From assembly GCA_009778065.1 (NCBI GenBank), contig WRKM01000004.1, forward strand, positions 46,720 to 110,719: a stretch of 64,000 nt of DNA. Direction: 5' to 3'. Under the pieces are notes generated by a model, which saw only the letters and a program-made list of their open reading frames with translations, searched no databases and was not told the DNA's origin. Shown piece after piece: positions 52,045 to 61,056 of this stretch. Within the stretch, counting starts at the first letter, position 1. Each line of letters opens with the position of its first letter. This DNA comes from Oscillospiraceae bacterium (lineage in GTDB: Bacteria; Bacillota; Clostridia; Oscillospirales; Ruminococcaceae). The position numbers and the translations under genes are program-made.

Positions 52045-53943
52045 TTAAATCTCCATAATTATAGGCAAAATCATAGGGCTTCTCTTAGTTTTTCTAAACA
52101 TAAAATCGCTCATTACATCGCGCATATTATTTTTTATTACGTTTACGGAACTCCCCGCAGAGCTTGTAACAGCGTCTTCCATAAGCTCACGCGCCTCGTC
52201 TATAAGCTCCTCGGACTCCTTCACATAAACAAAACCTCTCGAAACAATATCAGGACCCGAAACAATTCGTCCGCTCCCGCGTTCTATGGAGGCGACGACT
52301 ATTATCAGCCCGTCCTGCGCTAATTTTTTTCTGTCGCGGAGTACTACCGTACCTACATCACCCACGCCGAGTCCGTCAACCAAAACCTTTCCCGCTGTTA
52401 CCTGTGTGGTGACTTTCATGGCATCGCTATCGGTTTCGAGCTGTCTGCCCAAATCGAGAATAAATATATTTTCTTCGGGTACACCCATACGTACCGCTAA
52501 TTGGGCGTGTTTAACCAAGTGCTTATACTCGCCGTGAACAGGAATGAAAAACTTAGGTTTAGTGAGTGATAACATCATTTTAAGTTCATCCTGACATGCG
52601 TGACCCGAAACATGAACCTCGTACATTGATTCATAGACCACTTCCGCGCCTGATTTCATCAGGTCGTTTATTACCCTCCCTACGGTTTTTTCATTACCCG
52701 GTATCGGAGAAGCGGAGATAACCACTAAATCATTAGGTGTAATTGTGACTTGCTTATGGTCGCCGGCGGACATTCTCGTCAGTGCTGAAAGCGGCTCGCC
52801 CTGACTGCCTGTTGTAATCACTACTATTTTTTCGGGCGGATATTTATTTACCTGGTCAATGTCTATGAGAGAGCCTCTCGGAATATGGACATAACCGAGT
52901 TCAATCGCTTTTTGTACGACATTCAGCATACTGCGTCCCGACAGAGCAATTCGGCGCTCGCATAAAACGGCGGTGTCGATGATTTGCTGTATTCTGTGGA
53001 CGTTACTTGCGAATGTGGCGACTATAATTCTTCTGTGTTCGGCGGTACCGAATATATTGCGGAAACTGTCGCCGACCTTACGCTCGGACAAGGTATAACC
53101 CGGACGTTCCGCGTTTGTGCTGTCTGACAGAAGTGCGAGTACACCCTTATTACCGAGTTCGCCGAAACGCGCTAAGTCTATAATTCCGCCCTCGATGGGG
53201 GTATAATCGACTTTAAAATCCCCTGTATGCACTATTATACCCGCAGGAGTGTGTATGGCTATAGCACAAGCATCGGGGATAGAGTGATTTACGCGGATAA
53301 ATTCCACGCTCATACAGCCGAGCTTAATCGTCTGGCGCGGACTCACTACATTTAAACTACACCCGCTTAAAATCCCGTGTTCGCGGAGCTTTCCCTCGCA
53401 CAGACCGAGAGTAAGCTTCGTTCCGTAGACGGGGACATTAATTTTTTTGAGCAGGTAGGGGAGTGCGCCGATATGGTCTTCGTGACCGTGGGTCAGCACT
53501 ATACCCCTAAAACGCTCGCGGTTCTTTTCAAGATAAGCGAAGTCGGGAATAACAAGGTCAACCCCGAGCATATCCTCATCGGGAAAGGCAAGCCCGCAAT
53601 CAATGATAAAAAGGTCGTTTGAACACTCAAAGACGTATAGGTTCTTTCCGATTTCGGAAAGACCGCCGAGTGCGGTAAATTTTACGACGGCTGTACGCCG
53701 CGTGGATGCCTTTTTAGGAGAGGGAAGAGTAGTTTTTTCGCTTTTCTTGCTCACTATTTCTTCTTCAAGGAGTAAAAGGGCGTCCGGAGAGTTGTAGTTT
53801 TTTCGTTTAGACTCCGGTTTTACGGTTTTTTTCACGTTTTTTTTCGCGGATTTGTTACCGCTGCTTTTTTGAAAACGGGCAGATAAACCCTTTTCTGCTT
53901 TAGAAGCGGAAATCCTTCTTTGTGTTTTGTTGTTTTCCGGCAT
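52045..53943 (-). CDS. ribonuclease J
   Basis: ATG 53943 (MPENNKTQRRIS) with AGAGGT before it; 632 residues, of which the first ~75 are a basic disordered extension before VKFTALGGLSEIGKNLYVFE. Metallo-beta-lactamase core VLTHGHEDHIGALPYLLKKI, HTGDFKVDYTPIEGG, beta-CASP domain (SDSTNAERPGYTLSERKVGD, TTGSQGEPLSALTRM) and PVHGEYKHLVKHAQLA. 5'-exo/endonuclease in RNA decay and maturation. An in-frame ATG at 53997 is possible but has a weaker ribosome site. Confidence 0.93.
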   Translation of the reverse strand: MPENNKTQRRISASKAEKGLSARFQKSSGNKSAKKNVKKTVKPESKRKNYNSPDALLLLEEEIVSKKSEKTTLPSPKKASTRRTAVVKFTALGGLSEIGKNLYVFECSNDLFIIDCGLAFPDEDMLGVDLVIPDFAYLEKNRERFRGIVLTHGHEDHIGALPYLLKKINVPVYGTKLTLGLCEGKLREHGILSGCSLNVVSPRQTIKLGCMSVEFIRVNHSIPDACAIAIHTPAGIIVHTGDFKVDYTPIEGGIIDLARFGELGNKGVLALLSDSTNAERPGYTLSERKVGDSFRNIFGTAEHRRIIVATFASNVHRIQQIIDTAVLCERRIALSGRSMLNVVQKAIELGYVHIPRGSLIDIDQVNKYPPEKIVVITTGSQGEPLSALTRMSAGDHKQVTITPNDLVVISASPIPGNEKTVGRVINDLMKSGAEVVYESMYEVHVSGHACQDELKMMLSLTKPKFFIPVHGEYKHLVKHAQLAVRMGVPEENIFILDLGRQLETDSDAMKVTTQVTAGKVLVDGLGVGDVGTVVLRDRKKLAQDGLIIVVASIERGSGRIVSGPDIVSRGFVYVKESEELIDEARELMEDAVTSSAGSSVNVIKNNMRDVMSDFMFRKTKRSPMILPIIMEI

Positions 53944-54053
53944 TTGTACCTCTGTGATACGGCGGTCTTTGCGGAGACTGCCTTTATGTAAGGGCATTAC
54001 AGCCCTAAAGATTTGACCTGATATTAGAATTATACCAAATTTTAATCCATATG

Positions 54054-56423
54054 TCAAGGCTGATTGTCAGATGACGACATAAGCTTTTTTACAAGTGCCT
54101 CAACATCGTCACAGAGCGATTTTGCTGTTTCACGCGATGCACTCTCCGCCATTAAAAACAGTGCGTTCCCCTTTTTATTTGAGCGAAGTAAGACCCTGTC
54201 TGTCGCCGACCCGCCTAAATCTTCGAGTACGATGCCCTCCCCTAAACCCATATTTCCGGCGCAAAGCCTGCTTAAAATCCTCTGCGGCGGACAATTAATA
54301 ACGACCACACGGTTTTCGCGGCTAAATTCAGGCAGACTCAGAGCCGCCTCAGCGAGCGACCTTTTATCTCTCGCAATCCAGCCGAGGACAAACAAAGCCA
54401 AATAAGCCCCGTCCCAAAGGAAGGTCTCGCTTCGGGCTATCTTACGGGCTTCTTTATCTGAATCATCGTTAGAACAGGAGAAAAAGCGATGAACCCTGCG
54501 TCCATACCGCGCGGCGAGTACATCGGCGGCAGAGGGGAAATCGGCGGGTAGAGCAACATCGCATCCACCCATAAAAATATCAAGGCAGGCGAGCAGGATA
54601 AGGCTGTCATGGTTGATTAACGAATCCTTTCCGAGCCTGAATTCGGCTTTTGTTCCGATGTTGTTGAGCGTGATTATTAATTGTTCGCCGTTTTGATTAC
54701 TTACACGCTTAAATACAGGGTTTAAAAGATTTGGGAGTCTTTCCTCGGCGCAATTCAGGATTATATTACATCCTGACGTAAATCCTGACATAGATTTAAG
54801 CATCGAAATATAGAGACGGTCGGCACATTTTATATCTTCGACCATGCCGAATCCGTTCCATGGGGCATTTCTGTACTCTGAACGGTTTAAACCGCTCTCA
54901 AGACTTCGCTCCTGAGAGCGGGTAAGAGCAAGCCCGTGGCTATTCAGTATGACTATTTCGGTTTTTTGGCGGGCTCTGATATGCACTATTAAGTCAGAGG
55001 GCATCAGCTTACTCAGGTGTATGAGCATGGGGAGTGTCGCCGTACCGCAGTCCGACGAGTTATTCCCCGTACTCGAAATCCCCGCAATCAGCGCGTTTTT
55101 CAGAGCTGCTGAAGCATTATTCTCTTCACAGGCTACAAGTACATTATCAGCGTGAAGCCCCGAAAGCGCGGAGCCGACTTTGGCTGTAAAATCGGCGGTA
55201 ATGTCTATATTTGTGTCGCCTGTTATTCCGCGTTCGCTTATCTCGATTTTATTCTTACCGCCGTATTTAAAATCGTTACATACAGAGGTATTAGCGGGGA
55301 TGGTCTTATTCTGCCATACCCGAACATCACTTTCTACGCTTGCGTTTTCGTTTATTATTGTCCCTTCGCCGATTACCGCCCCGCTCGAAAGACGTACATC
55401 GGATTTTATTTTCACGTTCTCGCAGACTACAGCGCCATCGCTGTTAAAGCCGTTAGCGGTTATTACGCCGTCGAGAATAACCGAATCGGTAATGCGGCAG
55501 TTCGCGCCGATTGTTACGTTATCGTTTAAAACAGAACCCTCGATGATGCTGTTTTTGCCGATTTGTACACCTTTTCCTATATAACAGGGCGGGTTTATAA
55601 TTATACTGTCAAAATCCTCGGAGTTATTTGAGACAACACTACTCGAATATACTCCATCGGAGATTTTTTGAGCGTTAAGGGTACAATCCACTTTTCCGAG
55701 AATAATATCCCGCTGGCAGGAAACATAGGTGTCTATGTCGCCGATATCGCACCAATACCCGTTTTCCGTAAAGGAGAATAACGGACGGTTTTCCTTCAGC
55801 ATCTTAGGAAACACATCCCGGGCAAAATCCCACATCTTACCATCGGGAATCAAATTAAGCATTGACGGGCTTAAAATATAAATACCCGTATTAGCGTAGT
55901 CAGATACGCAATTAAGATATGACGGTTTTTCCGAAAAACCCGTTATCTTCCCCGTTTCGCTGTCAGAAATCACGAGTCCGTATTCTCGCGGGTCGCCGAC
56001 CTGCTTTATTATGACAGTGGCTTCGGCTTTATTATCCTTATGATGTTTGAGTGCGGTCGACAGGTTAAAATCGCAGAGTGCGTCGCCGCTGATTACAAGA
56101 AAGTCGTCGGTAAAACGGTGATTTGAAGCCGCTTTTTTTACACAACCCGCCGTTCCGAGCGGCTCGTCCTCATAAGAAAATCGTAAATCTATACCTTTTT
56201 TGAGTGTTTGCTCCATATAGAAGCCATTTTCAAAAAGCCTTTCAAGCATTTCGCCTTTATAACGCAATGTAAAAACCGCTTCCGTAAAATTATGACGTAT
56301 GAGCAGGTCGAGAATGTATTGCACGGCGGGTCGTCCGCAGAGCTTCGCGAGCGGCTTCGGAACAGTGACGGTGAGAGGACGAAGACGGCTACCCTCGCCG
56401 CCCGCCATAATAATAGCTTTCAT
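54054..56423 (-). CDS. sugar nucleotidyltransferase with hexapeptide repeats and PMM-like domain
   Basis: 789 residues. Residues 1-235: nucleotidyltransferase (IIMAGGEGSRLRPLTVTVPK, ISGDALCDFNLSTALKHHKD, FSEKPSYLN). About 250-385: left-handed beta-helix repeats. About 395-789: a phosphomannomutase-like region. In it the serine loop (normally TASHNP) reads HIRARQKTEIV, and no DGDGDR-like metal loop is seen, so this half is probably non-catalytic. Expected product of the first part: a GDP-mannose or related NDP-sugar for envelope glycans. Fusion type known in actinobacteria and clostridia. Confidence 0.85.
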   Translation of the reverse strand: MKAIIMAGGEGSRLRPLTVTVPKPLAKLCGRPAVQYILDLLIRHNFTEAVFTLRYKGEMLERLFENGFYMEQTLKKGIDLRFSYEDEPLGTAGCVKKAASNHRFTDDFLVISGDALCDFNLSTALKHHKDNKAEATVIIKQVGDPREYGLVISDSETGKITGFSEKPSYLNCVSDYANTGIYILSPSMLNLIPDGKMWDFARDVFPKMLKENRPLFSFTENGYWCDIGDIDTYVSCQRDIILGKVDCTLNAQKISDGVYSSSVVSNNSEDFDSIIINPPCYIGKGVQIGKNSIIEGSVLNDNVTIGANCRITDSVILDGVITANGFNSDGAVVCENVKIKSDVRLSSGAVIGEGTIINENASVESDVRVWQNKTIPANTSVCNDFKYGGKNKIEISERGITGDTNIDITADFTAKVGSALSGLHADNVLVACEENNASAALKNALIAGISSTGNNSSDCGTATLPMLIHLSKLMPSDLIVHIRARQKTEIVILNSHGLALTRSQERSLESGLNRSEYRNAPWNGFGMVEDIKCADRLYISMLKSMSGFTSGCNIILNCAEERLPNLLNPVFKRVSNQNGEQLIITLNNIGTKAEFRLGKDSLINHDSLILLACLDIFMGGCDVALPADFPSAADVLAARYGRRVHRFFSCSNDDSDKEARKIARSETFLWDGAYLALFVLGWIARDKRSLAEAALSLPEFSRENRVVVINCPPQRILSRLCAGNMGLGEGIVLEDLGGSATDRVLLRSNKKGNALFLMAESASRETAKSLCDDVEALVKKLMSSSDNQP

Positions 56424-56551
56424 TGATAGTATTCCGCCTTTCGTAAAAAAATCATATTAATTTATTTTTTACGCAAACGGTTAGATTTATTCACTTTTGG
56501 GTTTTTAAACAGCGAAAAATGCGAAAAAACGCGAAAACCCTGTTTTTTTGC

Positions 56552-56580
56552 TTGACATCTCCATTTTTCCATGCTATAAT
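56552..56580 (+). promoter_or_regulatory. promoter of the LRR/dockerin gene
   Basis: Consensus TTGACA (56552-56557), 17 bases, TATAAT (56575-56580), about 60 bases before the ATG. Just upstream (56513-56537) three GCGAAAA repeats occur at 9-10-base spacing. Confidence 0.85.
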
Positions 56581-56643
56581 TAATTGTGTATGCAAAAAAC
56601 TCGAAACATGGTTATTTTAATCTTACTTTAGGAGAATTACATA

Positions 56644-59600
56644 ATGAAAAAAATAAATCTGTTCAAAAGAATATTACTTATATGTCTGTGCCTTTCTTTT
56701 ACGGTTACGGGTTTGGCTTTTTTTGTATCAGCCGCGCCGCCGGGCGGACCTGCAACTTCCGGATTTATGGATGAAACAGGTTGGGAATGGGATTTTACAG
56801 GCGGCGTTTTGACAATCACCCAAACCACGGGCACTCTTACAGACTGGCCGGAGGATATATCCTTGGCTGATTTGCCGTGGTATCCCCACGAACAAAGCAT
56901 AATCAAAGCACAACTGCCTGATATGCTTCGCAATGTTGGCAGTAGAGCGTTTTACACTTACAGAAATCTTGAAACGGTTATTTTCCCGGATTCCTTAGAA
57001 GAAATAGGGTCCGATTCTTTTCTCCATACAAGTTTAAAATCAGTAGATTTATCCGGCACGCAGGTTAAAAAAATCGGAAGTCATGCTTTTTCCGGTCTTT
57101 CAAGTCTTGCATCAATTACTTTTCCAAACACTCTTGAAACAATGGATAGCAATGCATTTTATAATTGTGGGCTTGTAGAGCTTGACTTATCAAAAACACG
57201 AGTAGAAAGCATTGGGGAGGAAGTTTTCTATGGAAACAGCAACCTTGAAACGATTCATTTTCCGCCGACTTTAAAATCTTTCGGTAAGGATGCGTTCTAC
57301 AATTGTCCCGCTATTAAAACGCTCAATTTTTCAAACACTCCCGAACTTGAAGAAATCGGGGTACGTGCATTTATGATAGATAACCCCTCAGCTTATAGCA
57401 TAAGTGACAGGGTAACTGATTTGGATTTATCGAAGACAAACTTAGAGTCGATTGGCGAAGGGGCGTTTTCGGGGCGGCGCGCTCTGAAAAATGTAAATTT
57501 ATTGAACGGAAAATTAAAAACTATTGAACACCAAGCCTTTCACGATTGCCACTCCATTCAACCATTCACTTTTCCGCCAACGCTTGAAACGATTGGAGAC
57601 GATGCTTTTGGTATTGGTGGTTCTAATGCAAATTTTTCCCAAGGCAGACCTGAAACAGCGATACTCAGTTGGGACGTATTAGATTTGTCAAACACTAATG
57701 TTACAACTATCGGGGGTAGTGCGTTTCACGGAGCCGCAATTGAAAGAGTAATCCTGCCGCTGACCATTAAGTCTATCGGTGGCTCTGCTTTCGCCAGCAC
57801 TCGAGAAACCGTATATTTTGGCTCTAAACTGAAAACAATAACTTATCCGGGCGGGCGCGATGAAGTCGGCGTTTATGTATTTCCCGACAGCCTTGAAACT
57901 TTTGGAATCGGGTCATTTGTTTTATCTGCTGTCCGCGAAGTTGATTTATCAAAAAACACTAAACTTACGGGGCTTCCCCGTAGCTTATTTGAAAGAGCCC
58001 CCTATTTGGAGACAGTTATATTGCCCGAACATCCCGATTTTACAAGTTTGGATAATTTTGCGTTTGGAAGCGCCCCGCGATTAGACGACATTTTTATCCC
58101 TCCTAACGTAACAACCATGGATCATACTTCTTTTTTGAGAAATATAGATGAATTCGGCAGGTATATCAGTGGTATGAACCTTATGTATGTCTTTGCGGAG
58201 TACGGCTCTCCGGCGGCATTGTGGGCAGAGGATTGGATAGCAAATAGAGTAGACTCCATCAACAATCCCTACAACTTTCTGTATTTCTACAAAGCTGACC
58301 CGATTGCTTTAAGCGAACAGCCCCCTCCTATTTATCAATATGTTCCGTTTGAATTTAGTTTTAACACGGGTGTTCCTTTAAACCTAAACATGGTCTTTGA
58401 AATAGAGTTTGGGGCAGATGGCGATGAAGAGCTTCCCGACTGGCTTAATTTTAAGACCGCAGGAATCGACCACACAATCCCCACTGACGATAACTTGACA
58501 GATACAGAGTTTGAACAGGAAGAAATCACCCCCGGTACTCTTTGGGGCGTTTTCACCGATGAATCGGAAATTGCAAAATATAACGGCACTCCTTTTAAAA
58601 TCACGGCATACCCCTTTAATCACGGAAGCGGTGAACCGGACAGATATAAAGACAGATACAGCGTTTCGGTTGAATTTACTTTAGAACTTGAAGAACACCC
58701 CGACGGCGAGCTTGCCACAGGTGATTTTGATTTTAAAGAAGGCGGGACTCTCGGCGATGGTAAGGGAAATATAAGGCTTGACGGCGACGGAAAGGTTGTC
58801 GATGGCTCTACGGTGATGTACTTAGACGCGCCTTTTGACGAGGATGGCGAGACTTGGCATTTTGTGGGCTTCTCTATTAACGGCGAGACTATGGAGTTTG
58901 GAGAGGATTATACAGCCGAAGATGGCAGTACAATCATCACAATCAGAGACCAAACTTTTGCAGGACTCGGCACAGGCACAAACACAGCGACCGCGACATT
59001 CCGCCGTGCCGATGGAGACAGCGGCGTTAATTTCGGGAATTTGAGCGGTAACGCTTGGGACGTAAGGCTTAGAGCGGTTTCTCAGAGTTTTACGCTCCGT
59101 GATTCATCCTATGTACCCAACACTGACCCGAAAACCGACCCCGACCCGAAAACCGACCCCGACCCGAAAACCGACCCCGACCCGGAAACCAACCCCGACC
59201 CGAACAGAAGTCCGACTAACCCGTCGACGTCTACAACAAGACAAAACACAGTACAACAAGGTATAAGCGAAATAATAACAGATATACCCGCAGATGTCAT
59301 TCAGTCAGCAGCCCAAAATCTGCCCGTATTCCAAATTAGTGCGACCTCGGCAGGAACTCAGACAATTCAGGCGGGTACGGCTCACACAGGCTCAAATGCG
59401 ATTCTTGCGAGATATAATGCAGAGACGGGCGAGCTTGAGGTAGTTTCAAGCACGGAAATCGGCGCAGAAGGTAACGCGAGCGTAAGACTTCCCGCACAGG
59501 GTGATTATCTTGTGATTATCAGGCAGACAGGCGACATAACAGGTACAGGAAAGGTTGAATCCGCTGACGCACTCGAACTGCTTAAAGCGGTTGTAGGAAT

Positions 59601-59718
59601 AGTTGAACTCGACCCGATTCAAAAGTATGTAGCAAACTCAAAACGTGACGAGAAAATCTCGTCACGCGATGCGCTGAATATTCTGAAATTCGTGGTGGGT
59701 ATGATTGATAGGATTTAA
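56644..59718 (+). CDS. secreted BspA-like leucine-rich repeat protein with dockerin-like C-terminus
   Basis: 1024 residues. Signal peptide MKKINLFKRILLICLCLSFT with a Ser-Ala-Ala cleavage region near 32. About 85-510: BspA-type LRR_5 repeats (IGSHAFSGLSSLASITFPNT, LETMDSNAFYNCGL). About 560-810: beta-rich domains. About 828-852: Asp-Pro repeats. C-terminus: dockerin-like pair of helices (GKVESADALELLKAVVGI and KISSRDALNILKFVVGMI). The Ca ligands of the first loop are partly lost. Probably a surface or secreted adhesin or plant-fibre-attached protein. No cohesin gene is seen here. Confidence 0.9.
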   Translation: MKKINLFKRILLICLCLSFTVTGLAFFVSAAPPGGPATSGFMDETGWEWDFTGGVLTITQTTGTLTDWPEDISLADLPWYPHEQSIIKAQLPDMLRNVGSRAFYTYRNLETVIFPDSLEEIGSDSFLHTSLKSVDLSGTQVKKIGSHAFSGLSSLASITFPNTLETMDSNAFYNCGLVELDLSKTRVESIGEEVFYGNSNLETIHFPPTLKSFGKDAFYNCPAIKTLNFSNTPELEEIGVRAFMIDNPSAYSISDRVTDLDLSKTNLESIGEGAFSGRRALKNVNLLNGKLKTIEHQAFHDCHSIQPFTFPPTLETIGDDAFGIGGSNANFSQGRPETAILSWDVLDLSNTNVTTIGGSAFHGAAIERVILPLTIKSIGGSAFASTRETVYFGSKLKTITYPGGRDEVGVYVFPDSLETFGIGSFVLSAVREVDLSKNTKLTGLPRSLFERAPYLETVILPEHPDFTSLDNFAFGSAPRLDDIFIPPNVTTMDHTSFLRNIDEFGRYISGMNLMYVFAEYGSPAALWAEDWIANRVDSINNPYNFLYFYKADPIALSEQPPPIYQYVPFEFSFNTGVPLNLNMVFEIEFGADGDEELPDWLNFKTAGIDHTIPTDDNLTDTEFEQEEITPGTLWGVFTDESEIAKYNGTPFKITAYPFNHGSGEPDRYKDRYSVSVEFTLELEEHPDGELATGDFDFKEGGTLGDGKGNIRLDGDGKVVDGSTVMYLDAPFDEDGETWHFVGFSINGETMEFGEDYTAEDGSTIITIRDQTFAGLGTGTNTATATFRRADGDSGVNFGNLSGNAWDVRLRAVSQSFTLRDSSYVPNTDPKTDPDPKTDPDPKTDPDPETNPDPNRSPTNPSTSTTRQNTVQQGISEIITDIPADVIQSAAQNLPVFQISATSAGTQTIQAGTAHTGSNAILARYNAETGELEVVSSTEIGAEGNASVRLPAQGDYLVIIRQTGDITGTGKVESADALELLKAVVGIVELDPIQKYVANSKRDEKISSRDALNILKFVVGMIDRI
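59125..59196 (+). repeat. 18-base tandem repeats coding for Asp-Pro linker
   Basis: Four units of 18 bases starting GACCCGAAAACCGACCCC (59125, 59143, 59161, with a diverged fourth at 59179), coding for DPKTDP repeated. Prone to copy-number change. Confidence 0.85.
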
Positions 59719-59741
59719 ATACAACGGTATTGTTTTTAACA

Positions 59742-60938
59742 TCACTTCAACAGCCAATCAAGCAGGTTTACTTGCTTGATTCCGTTATGAGAGGTTAATG
59801 GTGTAGTGTCCATCGTCAAAAGATATTTCGGGTTATGGTCGTTAATAGCTTCAAGCGGAGCAAGCTCGCGTTTTAGGGTTGAGCCGTCGGCGTCAATAAC
59901 GGTATACGCTACTTGGTAATACTCCTCGCCCTCGTCTCCGATAGCAATGAAGTCAACCTCGGTGTTACCGACTTTGCCGATGTGAATTTCATATCCGCGG
60001 CGGAAAAGCTCAAGAAACACGATGTTTTCAAGAATGTGACCCATGTCTGCCTTTTTTGTTCCAAGCAGGGCATAACGCAGTCCGATGTCAGCAACATAAT
60101 ACTTGTCGCCGGTTTTTAGGTATTGTTTGCCCTTAATATCATATCGCCCTATTTGATATAGAATGAAACAATCGCATAGTGCCGTCAGGTAGCTCTCGAC
60201 TGTGTGAACTGCGATTTTTCGCCCCGCCGATGTCATAGTATCGGCGATTTTTTTTGTGGAGCAAAGATTTCCGATATTGTCGAACATAAAACGAGTAACG
60301 CTTTTAAGCATTGATGTATCCGGAAATTTCCTGCGAGCGATAATGTCTTTTAATACGATAGTGTCATAAATCCCCTGCAAATACATTTTTCGGTCTTTGG
60401 GTTTAGTAATTTCCAATGCATAAGGGAACGCACTGTTTTGTATATAATCCGAATATAAGCGTTCAAGATTTTGATTTTCGGGGAAACAAGAAACGTATTC
60501 CTTGAACGACAACGGCAACATTTTTATTTCGACATACCGACCGGAAAGCAGTGTTGCCAATTCTCCGCTTAACAAGTAAGCGTTAGAACCCGTGATATAA
60601 ACATCACAGTTTTTCTTAACATATAAGCTGTCAACAGCTTTTTGAAAATCGGTTATACGCTGAACTTCGTCAATGAAGACGTACATTTTCTTGTTTTCTA
60701 TAAATTTTTCAGTCACAAAGCTGTACAATTGCTTGTAGCTCTCGATTTCGTCATACTCGCCTTCTTCGAGATTTATCGAGATTATTTGTCCGTCTGTTAC
60801 TCCAACGTCACGTAAATAATCCTGATAAAGCTCAAAAAGTGTAGATTTTCCGCAACGCCTGATGCCTGTGACAACCTTTATGAGCTGTTTATCACGAAAA
60901 CTGATGAGAGAATCAAGATATTCCTGTCTTTGTATCAT
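59742..60938 (-). CDS. AAA_14/DUF4143-family ATPase
   Basis: ATG 60938 (MIQRQEYLDSL) with GGAGG 9 bases ahead; 398 residues. AAA_14 domain: IKVVTGIRRCGKSTLFELYQ (Walker A), KMYVFIDEVQRITDFQKAVD (Walker B), YITGSNAYLLSGELATLLSG. C-terminal DUF4143: IADTMTSAGRKIAVHTVESY, GDKYYVADIGLRYALLG, ILENIVFLELFRRGYEIHIG, VDFIAIGDEGEEYYQVAYTV (nuclease-like E...D...QV). Widespread in gut bacteria; function unsettled. Confidence 0.9.
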   Translation of the reverse strand: MIQRQEYLDSLISFRDKQLIKVVTGIRRCGKSTLFELYQDYLRDVGVTDGQIISINLEEGEYDEIESYKQLYSFVTEKFIENKKMYVFIDEVQRITDFQKAVDSLYVKKNCDVYITGSNAYLLSGELATLLSGRYVEIKMLPLSFKEYVSCFPENQNLERLYSDYIQNSAFPYALEITKPKDRKMYLQGIYDTIVLKDIIARRKFPDTSMLKSVTRFMFDNIGNLCSTKKIADTMTSAGRKIAVHTVESYLTALCDCFILYQIGRYDIKGKQYLKTGDKYYVADIGLRYALLGTKKADMGHILENIVFLELFRRGYEIHIGKVGNTEVDFIAIGDEGEEYYQVAYTVIDADGSTLKRELAPLEAINDHNPKYLLTMDTTPLTSHNGIKQVNLLDWLLK

Positions 60939-60975
60939 GTGAGCAACCTCCGCTTGCATTTACAGTATTCACAGT

Positions 60976-61037
60976 GTTTGCAATAATTATAACAAAACAT
61001 ATTCGATTTGTCAAGTTTTTGCAGATATATTGCAAAC
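60976..61037 (-). promoter_or_regulatory. promoter flanked by a 10-base inverted repeat
   Basis: Minus strand TTGACA (61014-61009), 17 bases, TATAAT (60991-60986). GTTTGCAATA (60976-60985) and TATTGCAAAC (61028-61037) form a perfect inverted repeat on either side. One arm sits just after the -10, the other about 14 bases ahead of the -35. Confidence 0.75.
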
Positions 61038-61056
61038 AAAATATCTTTAACCGGAG

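Noticed and set aside
56513..56537. Regulatory repeat of three GCGAAAA units
   Set aside because: Short, in an AT-rich gap; could be chance. Kept as a remark at the promoter only.
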